The notes under the pieces: generated by a model
What the model was told of the DNA's origin: nothing
Seen by the model: only the letters and a program-made list of their open reading frames with translations
Databases searched by the model: none
Part shown: piece by piece, positions 39,301-49,805 of the stretch
Layout: every line of letters starts with the position of its first letter
Numbering within the stretch: the first letter of the stretch is position 1
NCBI GenBank assembly: GCA_002803225.1
Contig: NXFV01001754.1
Location: 1-50,059, forward strand
DNA: 50,059 nt
DNA from: Gamarada debralockiae
Lineage: Eukaryota; Ascomycota; Leotiomycetes; Helotiales; Hyphodiscaceae
Direction: 5' to 3'
Program-made: the position numbers and the translations under genes

Positions 39301-39765
39301 GCTCCCAACCCTAGCGTCTCTCCTGTCCTGAAATACGGCTCTCCCGCGAAGATGTTCAACGCCGGTGCGTACTCCGTCCCAGCATACGGCGGCTCTCCAG
39401 GGAAGTCCATGTTCGCCAACACTGGCGATTTCTCTGCTCCGAGACGCCATTCTCCGGGCAATCAATACGCTCAAGAAGTAAGTGCCCGTGGCCAGAGATC
39501 TCGTTCTGCGCAGGGGTTCGTCCCCCGACAGAACGCTGCTGCAGCTCAGACGATGAGGTATCCTTCTCCAGACAAGCCCAATATTCCGCAAGGTTTTAGT
39601 TCAGGCTTCCAGTACTGCCAAAACGCTGCTTTAGCTCAAATTCCGAGTTATCCTCCCTCCCCCGACAAGCCCAACAGCCAGCAAGGTCTGGGATCCGGCC
39701 TCCTGTACAGTCAGAAGTCGCAGTTCGACTTCGATTTCGCCTTCCACTTTCCCGGCCAAGGTTGA
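36355..39765 (+). CDS. Large, mostly disordered protein, 1136 aa
   Basis: A single uninterrupted 1136-codon frame starting MSMQVLHASRAVPGR. Residues 1-300 are rich in Gln, Pro, Arg and Ala, including a GLGYGLGLGL run. Residues about 300-480 look like the only folded domain (NYKQGLQAIINETGPLLFRL, SVVFYDDGNRSIGISEG, FTSWVRWVTGGDMEMYWKAY). The rest is Ser/Gly/Asn/Pro-rich with internal repeats. One is a 29-residue unit at about 527 and 556 (GQLRFGGDA and GQLQFGGDA). Others are APDGSQDH/APESSQDH blocks and C-terminal YPSPDKPNIPQG/YPPSPDKPNSQQG blocks. No transmembrane segment or known catalytic motif. Such composition is common in fungal regulators and condensate-forming proteins, but that is inference only. 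Coding quality is high and there are no defects. Family not recognised. Confidence 0.8.
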   Translation: MSMQVLHASRAVPGRAIQPTQPFQQQLDNPQYHTSTTSVAMRPPLGFPSTLPQTQTCQPQLQVPRPRFNYQPQLPRAQLHPRLAHFLQLLQNQTYQPDLRQGRSNMAGNLDPARRQRNLSHDIGVLAQRAGRRNASQGSFEANANNSETRESRLPQNVFGLQRTASPLAVTQYQAQRSLASAEIPPVFALAHPHSREVRVARVRDLDRGLGYGLGLGLDSNMSGQLPRNLQEAAVASRHHAQRVRAMQRDLAADPNVIVHQTPGSSTQLTAAGPPLTGHDTTSATTLPSVLNPSYRQPMMNYKQGLQAIINETGPLLFRLTQLEPTPVSVVFYDDGNRSIGISEGLVLTKETDLKALVTFTQELLDEQCEDSAGHDGERLIIKIIEIRNGTKETKQGYPALKGECIGGQRGEFTSWVRWVTGGDMEMYWKAYRIELQTQAPQPGSKLPVVKSIFKVRTVRQILDSNSEYYRGGYEFIDDPTVAATPPTIWNDGRRRENGGVALESASGADTAREASGDRFPSLNQDSGQLRFGGDASASSFGSANSSSSRNLSQVFGQLQFGGDAAAFASGSVNSGSSSNSGEAPGASAPKEKPKSVDPTRNWGYYQRMGGDPRMHKLYDLSHVPFEVEDSPQPMPAPSPFTTPDIIFHMQDGWNDNETQGSLTPRASDGPVRPPYSAAEKAWREKAAREFEVAISFEDDDSFFPNYDTQILDARKILTSRLMGEQKQHSAKGKGKETEANNFFNGYCAPDGSQDHLLVFGFDSPNCSEKVNAKKTDTNDLFIGFSEADGGHGQMCVSGSEAESYDGQGKANQADDNNPYGDYVAPESSQDHHVPSYGDSFNNSNMLQFPISTATTAPASNAKSPHAKASSMNIHAPDFNYQQMIDQSNANTLSPYLQSLAGPQPSYTRPNPYGHMVGQRGSRTPVMQAPSPTMAGNQASSIQKSNSSAALFSSDFRPNLGNQSFYPQQSSSSILPSPDHPYAPNPSVSPVLKYGSPAKMFNAGAYSVPAYGGSPGKSMFANTGDFSAPRRHSPGNQYAQEVSARGQRSRSAQGFVPRQNAAAAQTMRYPSPDKPNIPQGFSSGFQYCQNAALAQIPSYPPSPDKPNSQQGLGSGLLYSQKSQFDFDFAFHFPGQG

Positions 39766-40172
39766 GCTAATAAGGGTGGTCAAGGTTCGATGATGGGTGT
39801 GGGATCCCAGTGGCGGCGAAGCTTTCACACAAGGCGGCGGCAAGAGACAAAGACGTGTCTCTGATTGATGGTAGGTTTTGAAGAACAGCGATGAGTTGAT
39901 GATGGATGATATGGATTTACGGTTTTCGTTCTTCTTTGTGGCATGGCATTATAATGGTACAGAAGATGGATATGAAGTTCGCGCAACTGAGCGTAAATGA
40001 ACTGTAGTATATGGAAAGTTTGCATCGTGGTTCTGATCTCCACTATGGGCGTAGATAAATAGAATTTTGTTTTATGAGGAGTTGCATGCGGTGACCGTGA
40101 TGTGATCGGCGATCGTGAGCTTCAAAATACCAAGTAGATTTCAGTCGTAGACCTGAATCAAGTGATTCGTCT
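39766..40172. other. Intergenic
   Basis: 3' flank of the large gene and upstream of the small Cys gene. Nothing further recognised. Confidence 0.4.
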
Positions 40173-40565
40173 ATGGCGACGATCGAGTTGGATACAACGA
40201 CTACGGCGCCTCGATCGCTTCGATTCAAATCCTTTCAATCCATGCCAACGAACGAGTCCATCTCATCTCAGCTCTCAATCGTGCGATGCTCGAGATGCAA
40301 TCTTTGCTTCTGCTATTCCAAATACACGAAAAGAAGCATTGACATGGTATACTGGATCGAGATCGGTCGATCCTTTGGTGGGAGAGAATGTGTGAGCCTT
40401 GTAAGAGTGGAAGGTGTCTGCGATCGGAGAAAGAAGGATGCAACGACGAGGATAGAAATGCTAGATCCTACAATCGCTGTGCCCTTTCGCCAGGGGCCTG
40501 CCTATTCAGTGATTCGGCGGCAGGACTCAGAAGCTCAGAAGCAAGATTATTGGGAGGTCCAGTGA
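40173..40565 (+). CDS. Small Cys-motif protein, hypothetical
   Basis: The ATG at 40173 opens a 130-codon frame: MATIELDTTTTAPRSLRFKS, then SISSQLSIVRCSRCNLCFC. The opening and the R-C-S-R-C knuckle resemble short fungal proteins with a zinc-binding C-x2-C pair. In such proteins a second C-x2-C would be expected about 25-30 residues on. Here the matching CEPCKSG sequence is in the next frame (about 40391-40411), so either a small intron joins them or the gene has a frameshift. The present C-terminal half may therefore be wrong. No signal peptide. Function unknown. Confidence 0.4.
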   Translation: MATIELDTTTTAPRSLRFKSFQSMPTNESISSQLSIVRCSRCNLCFCYSKYTKRSIDMVYWIEIGRSFGGRECVSLVRVEGVCDRRKKDATTRIEMLDPTIAVPFRQGPAYSVIRRQDSEAQKQDYWEVQ

Positions 40566-40934
40566 GAGAACGCTGAAGAATTTTGTGTGCGTGGAGCAGG
40601 CATGTATTTTAAATCCAGTCCCATTCCTTCGGTACGGAAAGGCTGGATTAGGAACGGTTCCATGTAACCATCAAGTTGACACGCATGCAGCAGGCGCAAC
40701 GCCCCACTGGGCCGTATAAAATGGTCGTACCACAAATCAGACCGCAACTTCAAAGCCTTGCTATTCTGATGACGAGCCTTTCCGATGTCAGCCAACGGTA
40801 TTATTGGGGAGCTCGCGTAATACGTACTGCATTAGAGCATTTTAACAGTATCTGGGAGTGTGATCTTTGTGTGCATCAGATATTGCCTCACAGGGCTTGC
40901 TCGATAACGGTTTGGAATTCAAAAGACCGACAAA
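40566..40934. other. Intergenic
   Basis: No supported gene. Open frames on both strands lack motifs. Confidence 0.35.
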
Positions 40935-41546
40935 ATGGAGCCCACAAATCTGAAAGCCCTGCTCAAAGAACTATCACTCCAATTCAATCAATACGTAGAG
41001 TACCTGTTTCTGGCTTCCACAAAAGAGGTACGTGTGAGGCCATGAACTGGTTTGATTCGTTCCATGCATTCTTTTTTCGGCCTACATTGCTGAAGTACCT
41101 CACAGAAGCACGGCCATGCATCGACGTCTGAAGGAGACTTTGCTGGGGACTCTGGGCCTTCGAAGAATCCATCGTCTCATTGGATCCAGCCTCATTGGCG
41201 TTGAATGCAGGCGTCACGGCCCAGTACTACGGTCCACAGCATGTTTTGAATGCATCAGGGGTCGAAAATCTCCATTGACATCGGATTTTCGCCTGTCAAT
41301 CTTTAACTATCAGTACAAAATCGCACAGATGTTAGAGAGGCTTCATTGCCACGATATCCGGATGCACACCCTAGCCAATCCAATGGTAGGCTTGACCTCA
41401 CGGCTGATTCGACGCATAGGGGGCGTTTCCGAGCCATGCAGGCTGGTGCACACATTCTGCAGGAACATCTAGATCCGCCATCAGATCTCGAAATCGTGTC
41501 TTTGACGATCTTCGAGATAACAGATGATATTAATGATAGAAAATAA
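40935..41546 (+). CDS. Possible spliced gene, structure uncertain
   Basis: The ATG at 40935 opens MEPTNLKALLKELSLQFNQY VEYLFLASTKE and ends in frame at a GTACGT donor (41028). A plausible acceptor CTCACAG at 41105 gives a phase-0 second exon beginning KHGHASTSEGDFAGDSGPSK. A further protein-like stretch ending at the TAA at 41544-41546 includes RLDLTADSTHRGRFRAMQAG and ILQEHLDPPSDLEIVSLTIF; it probably belongs to the same gene through at least one more intron that I could not place. The acidic/Ser-rich middle and helical ends suggest a regulatory protein, but no domain is recognised. Exons beyond the first are tentative. Confidence 0.35.
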
Positions 41547-43011
41547 GGAAGAAAGTTGAAGCATCAAAAGGAACGAGCATGGGGTGAAGTGTGTGCACGT
41601 CCTATTTTAGCGCCAGTGCCGGGCACCCCGAACAAGTTTCTGAGCACCCTGCAGCATTTGCTTTTGCCGATCTGTTTCTGTTCTACGTCCGGTGCTACCC
41701 CGACCAACGACTGCTTGCTTCCTTTCCTTACAGGGCCGTCCATTTCAGATTCTTCCGCAAGACCACATATTGATACGAACGACTGCTGTAACGGCGATTT
41801 GTGGAGAAGGAGGTTGACTCCGTGAAGCATGTCATAAAATGGCACGAAACCATCATCGCGACTACTCCGGCTGTCAGAACAGCCCGTAAGCAACGCCTCC
41901 GGCCCTTCCACGCCTCTCCACACTCTAACCCAGACCGCCTTGCTTGTTGCCTACAAGCGCGGTGCAGCTGCAGAAACCTGGACCAAAAAAGGATACAATA
42001 TAGGCCGGCCATTCTTTTGACTTTGGATGTTTTCTTTTGCTCTCGCCCTTGCCGCATCAAAGCACTAAACCCTCCGAGACCGCGATGTACGTATGTCAAA
42101 TATCACTGAGAGGCGCCGCCTTTCCGGTGCATGATTCGATACCCATTTCCTTTGACCGCTGGCACGTCCTTGGTAATGAGAAATCCCCTCAAATTCCCAA
42201 CCCCGCCCAACCCTTCAAAAGTATCATGATCAGTTGCACAAAATAAGATACCATCGTGGTCGTGCAACACAAACAGAAGAAATTCCCCTTGGGCTTACGG
42301 CAGAACTGCAGCTGACAGCCAGACGCGCATTTTGATTCGAGACAGGGTAGAAAGCAGCCTTGAGGGCTGGCGTCATAGGAAGCAAGATTTGAGAGCGCAG
42401 GTAAGCATTTTAAGGCTGACTTTCACATTCTGCAATTTTCCGGGAGCTGCGGTCAATCCGACGTGCCGTTAGAGGAAAGGCTGTACTGCAGAAGATCAGG
42501 CAGAGTGAGAAGACCTTACATCTCCCTCGTACATTAACCAACGCCTGCGCAAAGAAATTCGGTGAACTCAAATGTCCTTGTTTGCTGTATCGCATTCATT
42601 CAAGCCTTGCCAAGCTACCTACACTCACCTGTCTTGTTTGTGCGGCTGTAAAAGTCTCTGAGATTCACTCTCTAACCCCACGGGCGTCTGCGTATTTATT
42701 AAAGAGGAAGGGAAAGGCATGATGCTTGGGAAGTTTGCCCGAAAAGTAGTTGACTCACGCTTTTGCGCTTACATTTTCTGTCAGCCTTTCGCTCTGGATG
42801 ACGACAGCCTTGCCTCATCTGTTTTCTTCCCCAAATTCCTGCAACTTCGCAACTTCAAACCGTCACCTTTCTTTCTTGGGCCATTCATTTCGCTATTGGA
42901 TTTTTAATAATCAGCGGCTGACCAGATGCGATCTTCACTGTCTCGTAGCCTACCAATCCACACTGATCAACTTTGATGGTTTCCCCTTCTTTTGGATCGA
43001 CCACTGCAAAC
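41547..43011. other. Intergenic, about 1.5 kb
   Basis: Upstream region of the ABC transporter gene. Many overlapping short frames on both strands show no motif. CT-rich stretches near 42850-42890 are typical of fungal promoters. No element could be assigned. Confidence 0.35.
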
Positions 43012-46000
43012 ATGACAACCATGACTGCTGGAGATTCAGCTGTGCCAGAGATGGTATGTATCCATCGCCGTCGATGACCTCTAATCTTTGCCTTTGGTAT
43101 CCTTTTTACGACTCGATATGCTGACATGATTCCAGGTCCAGTTTGCCATCAAGGTCATTCATTCCGCTTTCCCGGCCTTGTGCTTCTTCTACTTTGTACT
43201 CGCCCTTACTGTCACTGTCTGCACTTTGCAAACCCAGTCGCTTCGCGTCAAGGATCAACATGTTCGCCGAAATGTTATGATTGGACTCGTACTAGCTGCT
43301 ACCGGCACTTATGTAAGAATCCCACCCATCAAAGACTGCGAAAGACTCGCATCTAGCCCTGTACAAGCCAAAGTAGCCTAATGCTAATATTCTGCACATA
43401 GATTGCTCAAGCTGTTGCACTTCTCGTCAAACAGGTTATGAAGGATGACTTCAAGGATGAAATTGATCCGGATCCAATCGACCAAGACCTTGTGGTAAGA
43501 CTCTCTCCTTTCCTCTTTCGAGAATTGAATACTTTGGTCAATTATTGCATTTACAGACTGGAATCAACAATGTTATTCGAAGGTTCATACTTACATCTTA
43601 CAGGTTTATGTCCTAGCTTCGACCCTCGTCTTCGGAGTCCAAGCCCTCGCGCTCACAGAGGCCAAATTCCCAGTTTGGTATCCCTACTACGTTCCCTGGT
43701 TCATTGCCATACTCGTCGAACTGGCTCTGCTCGTCGTAACCAACGTTTTTGACCATCCCACGTCCGTCTTCGACTTTGTCTTCATCGCTATACAGGTCGT
43801 GCGAATTGCTACGTTCATCATCCTGACCTCTCTCTACTTTGGATTGCGCAACGATAAGAAGCAGTATGATAACTCCGACGCTGAATGCCAATCACTTCTG
43901 GGAAAGAAACTTGCGCCAAAGCAGGGCTCCGAGGATTCAGCGGGAACTGGAAACGGATACGGTGCGACAACGACGGAGAATGGAGCTCAGACAGAGACTG
44001 CGGATGATGCGAGTGAGGCGGGCTCTGAAGACTCATGGCTTGCAGAACGACGCAAGGCTGAGGAGAAGGTAGCAAAACGCCTCAAGCAAGACGGAAATTG
44101 GTTCACATATGCAAAAGGATTTGCCGTGAGTGAAGCGTTCTTTTGTTGCAGATTAGTCACTGACTTGTGTCCCAGATCTTCTTCCCTTATATTTGGCCAG
44201 TTCATGACAAGGGTCTGCAGTTCAGAGCCGTCCTGGTTGGAATGTGCTTGCTGGCCTCAAATGCTTTGAATGTTTTGGTTCCAAATCAACTGGGAAATAT
44301 GATTGACAGTCTGAAGGCCCGTGTCGAAGGTGAAGGTGGGTGGTATCAGTCAAGTTTGAGATAATGTGCTAACTGCTAAAGACCTCGAGCGCAATGTCTG
44401 GCTTCCCGTCATCGTATACGCCGTACTCCTCTTCGCCAACGGTGGTGCATGTATCGGCTGGATTCGTAAATGGCTCTGGTTGCCAGTCGAGCAATACTCT
44501 TATGACGCGCTTAGTACTGCTTCCCACGCTCATCTAATGAGTCTTTCGTCGGACTTCCATGACGCCAAGACTAGCTCAGACCTTACTCAGGCGGTCCATG
44601 GTGGCAGATCCGTTTCTGATCTGCTCGAGACAGTTTGCTTCCAGGTAGTGCCAATGTTTATCGACTTGACTGTAGCATTTGCTTATCTCTGGTCCCTTTT
44701 TGGGCCATACATGGGCCTCAGCATGGCAGTGACAGTCATTTCTTACCTCTACATTACAACAAAACTCGTTTCCGTGCGAGCTGGGAAGAGACGTGACTAT
44801 GTCACAGTGTACAGAAAGGAATGGACCATAGGACAGCAATCGCTTGATGGTTGGAGTACCGCGAGTGTACGTCCTCCCTCGGAGAAACGTACCACTGACA
44901 ACAGCTGACGACGATACAGCTGTTCAACATGATTCCTTATGAGCGGCACAGATATGCCTGTGGTATGTCGTCATTTTCCGTCCGATATTCTGTTGCTAAC
45001 TGTTTTTAAGCTGTGAAAGAGCACATGCAAGTCAAGCGTTCATATGAGTTGTCTTCGCAATCAATTGGTGCAGCACAAGGTCTGGTGATGACATTTGGCT
45101 TGCTGGGGGCTCTTTTCCTGGGAGTCTGGCAGGTAGTCCATGGGCAACAGACAATCGGAAGATTTACAACACTGCTTGTTTACTGGGCGCAGTTGCAGAG
45201 TAAGTACCCTTTGAACCCTTGCAGGTTCTCAGAAACTGATCAAATGCCAGGTCCCCTGATTTTCTTCAGCAACATGTACCGAAGCATTTCGTACAGCTTG
45301 ATGGATGCCGAGCGCCTGCTGGAATTATTTCAGACCAAGCCGACTATCGTTGACCTTCCGAATGCGAAGGCGTTGAAGCTTGGCAAGGGCGAAGTCAAGT
45401 TTGAGCGCGTATCATTTGCTTACGATAAGCGAAAGCCGACGTTGAAGGATGTTACTTTCAGTGTCCCAGCTGGAAAGACAATCGCCATTGTTGGTGAGAC
45501 TGGAGGCGGAAAGACCACCATCTTGAAATTGATCGACAGATTCTACGATGTCAAATCTGGAAGAATCTTAATTGATGGACAAGATTTGCGTGATGTCACA
45601 CTCGATAGGTAAGTTCTACAGTGCAAAAATTGCTCACTCGGCACGACTAAGCATGCATTGACAGTCTCCGCGACAAGATCGGTGTTGTTCCTCAAGATCC
45701 AATGCTTTTCAATGACTCCATCATGAACAATGTTCGCTACGCCCGAATCTCTGCAAGCGACAAGGAGGTGTACGAAGCTTGCAAGGCAGCTGCTGTTCAT
45801 GACAAGATCATGTCCTTCCCTGATGGTGAGTTGGCTGAAAGCTTTACAGGTTGAGTCTTACTGATAATTCGATAGGTTACAACTCCAAAGTTGGGGATCG
45901 AGGAGTGTAAGTTAATCTTTACCCGTGCTGAAAAACAACAACTGAAATGGGTTAAGCAAACTATCTGGAGGGGAGAAGCAGCGTGTAGCCATTGCTCGAG

Positions 46001-47629
46001 CCATGTTGAAGAAACCAGAGATAATCCTCCTTGACGAAGCTACGAGTGCCGTTGATACTGATACTGAGCACCTGATCCAGGATGGCTTCAAGGCTTTGTG
46101 CAAAGACCGAACCACATTCATTGTTGCGTAAGTTCATCATGAAGAATCCCCATGTGATTCGATTGCTGACATCCGTACCCGTAGGCACCGACTTTCAACG
46201 ATCATGCGAGCCGACCGGATCTTGGTTGTTATGAACGGCGAAATTGTCGAAGAGGGTACCCACGACGAGCTCATCCTTGCGAAGGGCAAGTACCTCGGCT
46301 TGTGGTCAAAGCAAGTATATGTCAAACCTCCCGATGACCGCGCCAGATCCCAAAGTCCGAAGAAGCGTGATGCGGAAATCATCAACGATCTCACCCCTTC
46401 TCGCCAGAAAGCTGAATTGGCCAAGGTTATGAAGACAACAGCACACGAAGATCCCGCTACACATGAAGAAGAATCCACTGAGCGATCTTCCCAGGAGCCT
46501 GCTGAGGAGCCTGCCAAGGAACCTGCAAAGGAACCCTCCAATACGGATGCGCAGATGTTCCCGAAAGGCAAAGATGCTGCTGCTAGTGTTCACAAACGCG
46601 AGGTACGTGATGGATCTCAATGAGCCACCATCTGCCAAGTTAGAGAGATTCAGAGGCAGATCTCAGAGTTGAAGATCAATCTGCTTGATCTGATGCCCTT
46701 CTCGTTAGAGACCGAAAATAGAATACATGAAAGAACAACAGCTGCGAAGTCGTCGTGGTTACGTCCAAAGACTTCAGATCCACAGTGTGGAAGTGAAATT
46801 GGTTTGAAGTATGAAGTGATAGAAGTGATCGCCAGTTCTTCACTTTGTGATGTAATTCTGACTTATTCAAGGGCTCAAAGCTGAAACCAGATGCACCTGC
46901 ATTTGTACCACTTACTTCTAGGCCTGACGACCGCACTTCTTCCAAGGCTGAGGCCAAAAATGCCGTCAAGGAGCAGAAAAGGTTTGAGAAGCTAGGAAAG
47001 GAACAGCAAAGGCAGCAACGCAAGGCAACATCCAGCGTGAGCAGGAAGTTTAACAAGCCTTTTGGTAGACATGATGGCGCAGACGGTACGTTGCTTTGAA
47101 TCAATGAACTCACATGGCATTGACATAATTCAGACACGAAGGACTATACTACTGACGAATCCCAACCAGCTGAACCAACTGAAAAAATTACTGAGGGTGA
47201 CACCACTGAAACAGTCATAAAGCGTTCTGGGCATGCCCGAAGACTGAACAAGAGTGAGCCAGCGGGTCGTTTGGAGGATTCTTTTGATGGCGCCCAAGAC
47301 TCGGATGTGACAGCAGTCAGTTCTGGCGAAGGGCAGCCTTTGCTGCAAGATCTCGCTGTATGATCATTTAATCTCTCTTGCGAGTCCATGCTAACAGTCA
47401 ACAGGAACGTCGTCGCGTTTCAGCTCTAAGTGACCCACCTTCTGCTTCTTCTAACTCTCGTGGCCCTCGTCGCAAACATTGTGCTCGTGATTGGCGATTG
47501 AAGAAGCGCGCTGGCGAGAATACCAGCTCTGGAAGTGGATCAGGCACCTGTGATGAGATAGGCAACGTCATGCCTGCTCCTCCGGTCAATACGCCTTCTG
47601 AGGGTGCTCAGACGACCACTACAATCTGA
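43012..47629 (+). CDS. HMT1/ABCB6-type ABC half-transporter
   Basis: Sixteen exons: 43012-43053, 43136-43312, 43402-43494, 43604-44125, 44176-44335, 44382-44866, 44920-44962, 45011-45199, 45251-45608, 45665-45825, 45876-45906, 45957-46127, 46185-46602, 46872-47085, 47134-47357 and 47405-47629. All splice sites are GT-AG and all phases close, giving 1170 aa. The N-terminal TMD0 has several helices (from [20 protein letters not shown]), followed by a charged linker and one six-helix ABC domain. The nucleotide-binding domain has Walker [10 protein letters not shown], signature LSGGEKQRV, Walker [13 protein letters not shown] and H-loop AHRLST, all intact. This is the layout of fission-yeast Hmt1 and mitochondrial or vacuolar ABCB6 relatives, which dimerise and move glutathione- or phytochelatin-linked metals or tetrapyrroles. 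The last about 255 residues are charged and disordered, an unusual extension. Confidence 0.93.
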
Positions 47630-48298
47630 TTTGCTCCAGGTTACTAGTTCATTGAGGGAGGATACCCAAGATGGCTTTGCCTCACTCGGTTAGTTTTCAG
47701 TGATTGGACATCCCTCCTCAATCGCATACCGACGGCTTACAGTTTGCAGGCTGGTATCAATTGTATTGCATGACTTACGAGGAATACGACATTTCGCAAT
47801 CGGTCAAGTTATTTAGGAAGGTAGCCTGTTCGAGTCTTTGCCCTTGTTCGACGATTTTTCTTCGAGTACATGTTCTTGAGGTATTCAGGTCAGCAAATAC
47901 ATGTTTTCCTTTTCAAAATTACGATGGTCACAAAAATATGGATCAAAATGACATATGGAATATGGTTTGTTTCAGATTATGCTGTTTGAGTTTATAGATT
48001 TGATGAGATGGAGTGCTGGGAGCAAAAGGAACATGCATGGATTGCTAGATGTGCTTATTAGACACAAGTAGCGTTTATCATCTTTTGGGTCGAAAGACAC
48101 GATACAAGATGGCTTCATAAGTATGCGAATACAAAGCTTTTTATTCCTTGAACTTGAGCTGCGAATCTCTTGACTGGTGAAACTGGGATCAATCGCCTTG
48201 GTATTATCAAGAATTTAGTTCTATCCTTCGCTATGAAAAGTCCTCCCACGCCATCATGGTCCCATCCTGTATGAGGTTGTTCTATCGAGCAATCCTAA
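47630..48298. other. Convergent 3' flanks
   Basis: Lies between the tail-to-tail ABC transporter and SGT2 genes. The 97-aa plus frame at 47704-47997 shows no motif and is probably chance. Confidence 0.4.
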
Positions 48299-49397
48299 TC
48301 ACTGACCAGCGCCTCGTCCAGCCCCACGGCCTGCACCTCCCATCATGTTTCTTGCCCTGCCAACACGTTAGCCTTCATGTAATGCACACCAGTCAAGTAT
48401 GGGATTCTTACATCTCAGCGATGCTAGGATCAGACATCAAGCTGCTCAAATCCGGACCTCCAGCTCCGCCCGCACCAAACTGGTTCGCCATATCGCGTAT
48501 CCTGGGGTTGCTCATGAGGTTGTTCATCATCTCGGGGTTGCTCATCAGATTCTGCGCCATGCTCGCAAACATGGGATTGCTCATGATCGAACTCAAATCC
48601 GGCATCCCGCCCGCTCCTCCTGCTCCACCGCCACCGCCGAACATTCCCGCCAATGAGCTGAGATCTGGCATACCACCTGCGCCCATACCTGGTGCACCGC
48701 GCTCATTAGCTTCGTCGTCCTCATGGTCATCGCCTGCTTCGATCTCTGCAACGCGCTTCTTGGCCGTCTCGTAACCCTTCTTCATAGCGTCGCTTCCGCC
48801 ATTGCCTTCGTATTCGATTCCCTTGCCGTAGGCCTCCATACTGCCCTTTGCATCTCCCAACGCGAAGCGCGCCAATCCGAGTCGGCTCCATGCCTTGGTG
48901 TAGTTTGGATCAGCAGCCACAGCAGCCTCGGCGTCGGCGCGCGCAGACTCGTGGTCCTTGGACGCAGAATACGCCGCCGCACGGTTGGAGAGGAAGATAG
49001 GATTTCCCGGCATAATCGCCAGCGCCTTGCTATACAGATCGATGGCGGCAACGTAATCTTTTTTCGCCATAGCTGCATTTCCTTGGCTCTTCAATGACTC
49101 TGCCTCTTTCTTCTGTGCCTCAGTAGCTTCTTTGGGTTTGACGGTCTCGCCTGCTGCGTTCGTGTTTGCGCCGGCGGGCGTCTTGCCTTTGAGCTTCTCG
49201 TAGACGCCGTAGATTTGCAGCAGGCTTTGGGAGTCTTTGGGGGTCGCGTCGGTGGGGTCTACTTTGAAGGATTCGCTGATGCAGGAGGTTGCTACTTCGA
49301 TTGATTCGCGCTCGTCGTCGGTGAGGGTTCCGTCTGTGAGGGAGGTGTTGAGGAAGTCGATTATTGCGAGGGCTAGGCGTTGTTTTGTTGTTGCCAT
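48299..49397 (-). CDS. sgt2: SGT2, GET-pathway TPR co-chaperone
   Basis: Minus-strand exons 49397-48412 and 48356-48299. The 55-bp intron (GTAAGA donor, GCTAAC branch, GGCAG acceptor) falls after IAE. Exon 2 adds MARNMMGGAGRGAGRGAGQ and a TGA, giving 347 aa. Residues 1-70 (LALAIIDFLNTSLTDGTL...) form the SGTA-type homodimerisation domain. About 95-210 are three TPRs (EAESLKSQGNAAMAKKDYVA, NPIFLSNRAAAYSASKDHES, NYTKAWSRLGLARFALGD) that bind Hsp70/Hsp90 C-termini. The Gly- and Met-rich C-terminus (SNPMFASMAQNLMSNPEMMN) holds hydrophobic tail-anchor segments. Established: Sgt2 hands tail-anchored membrane proteins to Get4-Get5 and Get3 in the cytosol. The protein is complete. Ignoring the intron would truncate the last 19 residues. 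Confidence 0.97.
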
Positions 49398-49732
49398 TTT
49401 GACGGTTTGGAGCGTGTAGAGCTTGTAGGTTTGGGTTGGAGGGGGAGTCTGGGCAGAGGGAGGAAAGGTAAAATAGTGATGAGCTGTTTCGATGATGGGA
49501 TGTGGGGTTTCTTAGCGCCAGTTTGATGCGAGACTGTTTCTGCCTGGGTGCCTGACGAGGACGACTCCAACTTCAGCTGGATCTTCTCACTCGTTCCATC
49601 GTATTGCTGTCCATTTCATCTGTTCTGCAAGCGTAGAAGTGAAAGTCTGTCATTTAAGCCGTATTTCAATTGTTTATGTTCTTGTGGAGATGAACTTCAT
49701 CACTGTCGGATTCCCTGCAAGCCTGGGCGCTC
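49398..49732 (-). promoter_or_regulatory. Upstream region of SGT2
   Basis: 5' flank of SGT2. CT/GA-rich near 49435-49470; no TATA box recognised. Confidence 0.35.
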
Positions 49733-49805
49733 AAGTGCACCCCCAAACTCGATTAACTAAGTCCGTGCACCCCCATCCCGTACCCCCCCCCATTCCGCAC
49801 CCCCT
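49733..49805. repeat. CACCCCC-rich repeats
   Basis: Four C-runs in 70 bp (GTGCACCCCC at 49734 and 49763, TACCCCCCCCC near 49781, GCACCCCC near 49797), followed at once by AT-rich DNA. This may be the terminus of a transposable element that continues past the window. Confidence 0.5.

Noticed and set aside
48723..49097. Frames opposite SGT2
   Set aside because: Antisense to conserved TPR coding sequence.
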